From NCBI GenBank assembly GCA_023301015.1, contig JALZVI010000247.1, forward strand, positions 1 through 5,823: a stretch of DNA of 5,823 nucleotides. The letters are read 5' to 3'. Both the position numbers and the translations under genes were made by a program. The DNA comes from Rickettsiales bacterium. Lineage in GTDB: Bacteria > Pseudomonadota > Alphaproteobacteria > Rickettsiales > 21-14-0-20-44-7. Within the stretch, counting starts at the first letter, position 1. Each line of letters starts with the position of its first letter. The notes beneath the pieces are model-generated. The model saw only the letters and a list, made by a program, of their open reading frames with translations, was not told the origin of the DNA and made no database searches. Shown here piece by piece: positions 1 to 2,888 of this stretch.

Positions 1-50
1 AATAAATTTATCGTGTAGTTCTTGTATTCCATATTATTATAGTCTAAATA

Positions 51-88
51 AAAAAGCGGCTTGCCGAGATGTCGACAAGCCGCTTTTT
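51..88 (+). terminator. Strong rho-independent terminator, probably bidirectional
   Basis: A perfect 13-bp inverted repeat pairs AAAAAGCGGCTTG (51-63) with CAAGCCGCTTTTT (76-88). The stem can continue inward after one mismatch (CGA 65-67 with TCG 72-74), leaving a four-base loop. A GC-rich core with an A-run on one side and a T-run on the other gives a U-tract on either strand, so it can end transcription from both directions. No gene abuts it inside the window. It probably serves a gene lying off the left edge, and it would also stop leftward read-through from the cluster at 604-2568. Confidence 0.88.
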
Positions 89-324
89 ATATATTATACA
101 TACATGCGTTTCTTCTCAATCCCTATATCTGAGGTTATTTGAGTGCCACCAACATGTATTTATTTTGTTATTCATTTTCATTTCTGTTATCCAAAGTAAT
201 GAAATACTTTTTACATAATCAACAGGTAACCTAACAATACTTTTAGAAATTTTCTTTAACTGTCTTCTAAAACGCGTATCAACTCAGATCTTTGTTTCAA
301 CATTTCTTCTTTATTTCTTCCATT

Positions 325-346
325 GCCATGTTGTCGCTTCTCTTTT
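325..346 (+). repeat. Decayed copy of the palindrome repeat, partial
   Basis: GCTTCTCTTTT at 336-346 recurs exactly at 454-464, in the same position relative to a palindrome. In the good copy the palindrome is GCCAC-GCT-GTGGC (443-455). Here the matching segment (325-337) is an imperfect GCCAT-GTT-GTCGC. The T/C-rich segment just upstream (about 305-322) loosely resembles the linker of the better copy. I see no partner palindrome about 50 bp upstream, so this is at most half of a degraded unit. Confidence 0.4.
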
Positions 347-384
347 ATTTATCTGAAACGAAAGAGAGACCTGTTTCTAGAATT

Positions 385-455
385 TATGTCACTCCTATGG
401 AGCTTTGATCGATTTGTAGCTGTTTTTTTCTATTAATGTTTCGCCACGCTGTGGC
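385..455 (+). repeat. Paired-palindrome intergenic repeat, copy A
   Basis: Two short palindromes are joined by a T-rich linker. The first is CTCC-TAT-GGAG (392-402), preceded by TATGTC (385-390). The second is GCCAC-GCT-GTGGC (443-455), a perfect 5-bp stem. Their centres are about 52 bp apart. The linker ends in TTTTTCTATTAAT (425-437), which recurs exactly in inverted orientation in copy B. From memory, similar GCTCC-NNN-GGAGC repeats with a TTTCTATTAAT-like linker are scattered between genes in many Bacteroidota. They may be REP/BIME-like elements, and no function can be read from the sequence. Confidence 0.7.
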
Positions 456-517
456 TTCTCTTTTTTAGTGTTCTGAATGTTTATTCAAAATATTTCAAGG
501 ACATATATATTATACCG

Positions 518-587
518 GGCTCCAGAGGAGCCATATATTAATAGAAAAAGTTTAGAAAAGAGAAATGAGCTCCAGCGGAGCGACATA
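518..587 (-). repeat. Paired-palindrome intergenic repeat, copy B (inverted)
   Basis: This is the same architecture as copy A on the opposite strand. The palindromes are GGCTCC-AGA-GGAGCC (518-532, 6-bp perfect stem) and GCTCC-AGC-GGAGC (569-581), with centres about 50 bp apart. ATTAATAGAAAAA (537-549) is the exact reverse complement of the linker block in copy A. GACATA (582-587) mirrors the TATGTC that opens copy A. The copy ends 16 bp short of the acetyltransferase stop codon, so its hairpins would lie in the 3' end of that transcript and could end or stabilise it. That role is inference. Confidence 0.75.
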
Positions 588-603
588 TTCCTTAACCTTC
601 TTT

Positions 604-1182
604 TTATACAAGCTCACTTAGAGATACCTGACCGTCCACCAGCTTATACTGCTGTTCTGTTTCTGAGCAAATTGCAATCCCATCATTATTAAAAATCAAC
701 CGGCTGCCTGATTGACTCATCCATCCTATTTGTTTGCCTGGGTTTCCCACAATCAATGCATAAGCGGGAACGTTTTTGGTGACGACTGTTCCGGCTCCTA
801 TGAATGCATATTCACGTAGTTTTACACCACATACTATTGTCGCATTGGCACCAATGGTAACACCTTTACTTAGGTAGGTTTGTTTATATTCTGACTTACG
901 TATGACATGGCTCCGTGGATTTATAACATTGGTAAAAACAGCCGATGGGCCAATAAATACATCGTCTTCGGTAACAACACCTTCGTATAGAGATACATTG
1001 TTTTGGATCTTATTGTTGTTACCTATGATCACCTTTGCTGCAATGAACACATTCTGACCGATGTTGCAGGCCATACCTATTTGTGCTTCTGACATGATGT
1101 GCGAAAAGTGCCAAATTTTCGTTCCCTCTCCTATAATACAACCTGGGTCAGCAACAGCCGTATCGTGTATAAAGTATTGCAT
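604..1182 (-). CDS. WbpD/WlbB-like UDP-sugar N-acetyltransferase (left-handed beta-helix)
   Basis: A 192-residue protein, the usual length for the WbpD/WlbB family. These enzymes move acetyl from acetyl-CoA to the 3-amino group of UDP-2-acetamido-3-amino-2,3-dideoxy-glucuronate in the cytoplasm, on the route to di-N-acetylated uronic acids of O-antigen or capsule. Hexapeptide turns run from about residue 10 to 150 (IIGEGTKI, AQIGMACNIGQNVFI, VTIGANATIVCG, AFIGAGTVV). Family landmarks are QNNVSLYEGV (60-69), GPSAVFTNVINPRS (78-91) and VGNPGKQIGWMS (145-156). The Asn of FTNV (N85) aligns with the residue I recall as catalytic in WlbB. The tail has the CxET...Y motif (172-179) seen in this family. 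The start ATG follows an A/T-rich leader with no Shine-Dalgarno. It lies 37 bp after the MOSC gene. No WbpA, WbpB, WbpE or WbpI partner is visible, so the exact sugar (glucuronate type versus a 3-amino-6-deoxyhexose) is open. Confidence 0.85.
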   Translation of the reverse strand: MQYFIHDTAVADPGCIIGEGTKIWHFSHIMSEAQIGMACNIGQNVFIAAKVIIGNNNKIQNNVSLYEGVVTEDDVFIGPSAVFTNVINPRSHVIRKSEYKQTYLSKGVTIGANATIVCGVKLREYAFIGAGTVVTKNVPAYALIVGNPGKQIGWMSQSGSRLIFNNDGIAICSETEQQYKLVDGQVSLSELV

Positions 1183-1219
1183 ATTGATATTTAAAAGTTA
1201 ACTGATAACGAACACAAAC

Positions 1220-2017
1220 CTAATCAAACCGTATCTCATCGCCAACGGTGATCTCACCCGCTTTCAATAGAACAACATTGGCACCAAACCATATCTTATT
1301 ATCCCATTTGCGATAACTTGCTAATGTTTTAAGAGGTTCTACTCCTTTCTCAGCTGTTTTTTGATCAATCGTTGTTACTAGACATCTTGCACAGGGCTTA
1401 ATCACTTTGAATTGAGCTGTCCCAGCGTTCATTATGTTCCATTTGTCTTCATCATGCGCGGCATCAGCTGAGACGATGATGTTAGCTCTGAAGCGGTCGA
1501 TGAGAATAGACTCAGTCAATAAACCATTTAACTTACCCATACTTGCTTCACTCAGAACCAAGAAAGGATAGCCATCAGCAAAACTCACGGTTGTGTTGAA
1601 GGGAGGTATGAGTAACTTCTTGTTTCTTATAGAAACGGCAGTCATCTTTATCAATTTGGCTTCTCGGCCAAGGTGTTGAGAAAACCATTCAGAGGCCTCT
1701 GGACTTACTTCATGTCCTTTGAGCTTACTGTCCCAGACTTGTACATCTTCTATGTTTTCTCCGTGGCTACCTATGGCTATCCGTATGGAATGGGCTTGAT
1801 AGTTTACTACGAGTTCTTCTTCTATAATCTGAAGAGAAAAAAGGGCCATATTAGCATTCTGTCTCTGTGAGAGGAATTGACCTTCATTGTCCACAAGCAT
1901 CCAACGCCTATCGTATTGCAACCCCTCTTTCTGTGCCATTGCGCTATCTAGACTTATTCCGCCCAGGCCCTTTATAGGGTAAATGCTTATGGCTTTTATC
2001 GTATGCATGGTGTTCAT
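1220..2017 (-). CDS. MOSC-domain protein, YcbX/mARC-type, no ferredoxin domain
   Basis: A 265-residue protein with an N-terminal MOSC beta-barrel domain (about 5-120, opening IYPIKGLGGISL, with YDRRWMLVD at 35-43) and a MOSC domain (about 135-264). Hallmarks are DRFRANIIV (174-182), KPCARCLVTTID (207-218), EPLKTLASYRK (227-237) and a closing GEITVGDEI. The family binds molybdenum cofactor through a conserved cysteine. C209 or C212 should be that ligand. Relatives such as mARC and YcbX reduce N-hydroxylated compounds using an outside electron donor. E. coli YcbX carries a C-terminal 2Fe-2S ferredoxin domain, which is absent here, so any electron partner must be encoded elsewhere. Met1 is taken as the start, but Met4 (2006-2008) is equally possible because no ribosome-binding site distinguishes them. 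The gene sits 47 bp after ogt. Substrate unknown. Confidence 0.88.
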   Translation of the reverse strand: MNTMHTIKAISIYPIKGLGGISLDSAMAQKEGLQYDRRWMLVDNEGQFLSQRQNANMALFSLQIIEEELVVNYQAHSIRIAIGSHGENIEDVQVWDSKLKGHEVSPEASEWFSQHLGREAKLIKMTAVSIRNKKLLIPPFNTTVSFADGYPFLVLSEASMGKLNGLLTESILIDRFRANIIVSADAAHDEDKWNIMNAGTAQFKVIKPCARCLVTTIDQKTAEKGVEPLKTLASYRKWDNKIWFGANVVLLKAGEITVGDEIRFD

Positions 2018-2064
2018 ATTATAAGGGGACTATCTAATCTGTGTACAACAATGAAATCAAATGA

Positions 2065-2568
2065 TTAAAACAAGGTCAACTGCGGCATAATGGCGCCTTC
2101 GTGCTTGAGTAACCATTCTTTTACTTCTAACCCCCAGGCATAACCCGTTAGTTTTCTGTTTTTACCTATAACACGGTGACAAGGGATAACAACAGCTATT
2201 GGATTCTTGCCATTTGCCATACCTACTGCTCTTACGGCTTTAGGATTGTTAATATTAATAGATATATCCTGATAGGAGACTGTCTTAGCGAAGGGAATTT
2301 CCCTCAATGCGGACCAAACTTGCTGATAAAAAGTAGAATATCCCTCTATTTCTAATGGCAGATCAAAAAAAATTCTTTTTTTATTAAAATATTCTTGTAG
2401 CTGTTTGAGCGATTTATCAGTGATTTTATTCGGCTTTGATTCTGTCTTTTTAGCTGTAAAAACAATGCTAACAATCCCATTTTCATTAGCTTCTACCTTC
2501 CAGAAGCCTAATGGGAAAGGCGCATAATCATGGTACAAACTAGGCTCAGAAATGGTCGTGCTTTTCAT
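2065..2568 (-). CDS. ogt: Methylated-DNA-[protein]-cysteine S-methyltransferase (Ogt type)
   Basis: A 167-residue suicide DNA-repair protein that moves the methyl group from O6-methylguanine (or O4-methylthymine) to its own cysteine. The active site is IPCHRVIG with acceptor C130. Upstream are YQQVWSALREIP (81-92), KTVSYQDI with the family tyrosine Y99, and RAVGMANGKNP (113-123), which carries the arginine finger R113 and the Asn hinge N119. Downstream is LTGYAWGLEVKEWLL, where many homologues have GYAGGL; the Trp form also occurs in the family. The short N-terminal region (1-75) fits the variable methyltransferase N-domain. There is no AdaA zinc or AraC domain, so this is a stand-alone Ogt and not Ada. 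It is first in the three-gene minus-strand set and diverges from tRNA-Phe across 152 bp. I found no convincing promoter for it and no Ada-box-like regulation. Confidence 0.95.
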   Translation of the reverse strand: MKSTTISEPSLYHDYAPFPLGFWKVEANENGIVSIVFTAKKTESKPNKITDKSLKQLQEYFNKKRIFFDLPLEIEGYSTFYQQVWSALREIPFAKTVSYQDISININNPKAVRAVGMANGKNPIAVVIPCHRVIGKNRKLTGYAWGLEVKEWLLKHEGAIMPQLTLF

Positions 2569-2606
2569 ATTAAAAATAAACTATATGAAAAATAAACAAT
2601 TATCGC

Positions 2607-2636
2607 TTTGTACGTCCAAAAAACAGTATAAATTTG
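2607..2636 (+). promoter_or_regulatory. Bacteroidota-type promoter for tRNA-Phe
   Basis: TTTG at 2607-2610 is followed 18 bp later by TAAATTTG at 2629-2636. This fits the Bacteroidota primary-sigma consensus of a -33 TTG/TTTG and a -7 TAnnTTTG. Transcription should start near 2641-2646, about 75-80 bases before the mature tRNA. It points at the tRNA and not at ogt. Confidence 0.75.
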
Positions 2637-2640
2637 CACT

Positions 2641-2657
2641 CGCTTTGAAAGAAAGCG
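2641..2657 (+). other. Hairpin in the 5' leader of the tRNA transcript
   Basis: CGCTTT (2641-2646) and AAAGCG (2652-2657) form a perfect 6-bp stem with a five-base loop GAAAG, immediately after the predicted -7 element. It would be the first structure in the precursor tRNA. It lacks a U-tract and is not a terminator. A role in precursor processing or stability is possible but only inferred. Confidence 0.45.
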
Positions 2658-2720
2658 CTACTTAGAAATAATTCGGAAACCACTTTATATTTATAGTTCT
2701 GATCTTAATTAGGACTATAT

Positions 2721-2793
2721 GGTGCCTTAGCTCAGTTGGTAGAGCAATGGACTGAAAATCCATGTGTCCCTGGTTCGATTCCTGGAGGCACCA
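2721..2793 (+). tRNA. tRNA-Phe, anticodon GAA
   Basis: A complete 73-base cloverleaf. The acceptor stem is GGTGCCT (2721-2727) with AGGCACC (2786-2792). The D-stem is GCTC/GAGC (2730-2733, 2742-2745) around AGTTGGTA. The anticodon stem is ATGGA/TCCAT with loop CTGAAAA and anticodon GAA at 2754-2756. The T-loop is TTCGATT (2774-2780) and the discriminator is A2793. The 3' CCA is not encoded (CAA follows), so it must be added by the CCA-adding enzyme. Both T-stem arms read CCTGG, which forces a central U-U mismatch (2771 with 2783, tRNA positions 51 and 63). All other stem pairs are Watson-Crick. Confidence 0.97.
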
Positions 2794-2802
2794 CAAAACT
2801 TT

Positions 2803-2841
2803 GACCTTCTTCATTTATTTTGGAGAGGGTCTTTTTGTTTT
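2803..2841 (+). terminator. Rho-independent terminator of tRNA-Phe
   Basis: GACCTTCT (2803-2810) pairs with AGAGGGTC (2824-2831) in an 8-bp stem with one G-U wobble. It is followed by TTTTTGTTTT. It starts 10 bases after the tRNA, closing a single-gene transcription unit. Confidence 0.85.
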
Positions 2842-2844
2842 ATA

Positions 2845-2875
2845 TAGGTGTTTGATAAATAAGTGTCTACACCTA
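2845..2875 (-). repeat. Inverted repeat after the large gene, possible weak transcript end
   Basis: TAGGTGT (2845-2851) and ACACCTA (2869-2875) are perfect 7-bp complements with a 17-base loop, 14 bp beyond the stop codon of the large gene. On the minus strand no U-run follows (TATAAAACA), so it is not a standard terminator. It could protect the 3' end or simply be chance. No better terminator for the large gene is visible before the tRNA. Confidence 0.35.
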
Positions 2876-2888
2876 AGTTTGGTAAGCC

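Larger units (their letters stand above)
89..603. other. Gene-free intergenic stretch with repeats
   Basis: I find no supportable gene here on either strand. The first part (about 89-320) is AT-rich, with frequent stops and no recognisable promoter, RNA or protein similarity. The second part (about 325-587) holds the paired-palindrome repeats listed separately. A short plus-strand open frame from 477 to 692 crosses one repeat copy and runs into the antisense of the acetyltransferase gene. Its translation is not protein-like, so I do not call it. Confidence 0.7.

Noticed and set aside
1..32. Minus-strand ATG at 30-32 opening MEYKNYTINL towards the left edge
   Set aside because: Only about ten codons are visible and a strong bidirectional terminator lies 18 bp upstream, which would block most transcription into it.
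385..587. CRISPR array or insertion sequence
   Set aside because: There are only two good units, in inverted orientation, with no equal-length spacers, no transposase and no target-site duplication.
477..692. Plus-strand open frame of 71 codons
   Set aside because: It starts in the repeat region, crosses copy B and ends antisense to the acetyltransferase. Its translation shows no protein-like pattern.
1673..1870. Plus-strand open frame of 65 codons within the MOSC gene
   Set aside because: It is wholly antisense to a well-supported gene and is best explained as a shadow of its codon pattern.
2569..2640. Minus-strand promoter for ogt
   Set aside because: I looked for TTTG / TAnnTTTG on the minus strand and found only poor matches with wrong spacing, so none is called.
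2721..2793. tRNA-Phe as an integration site of a mobile element
   Set aside because: No integrase gene and no repeat of the tRNA 3' end is visible in the window.
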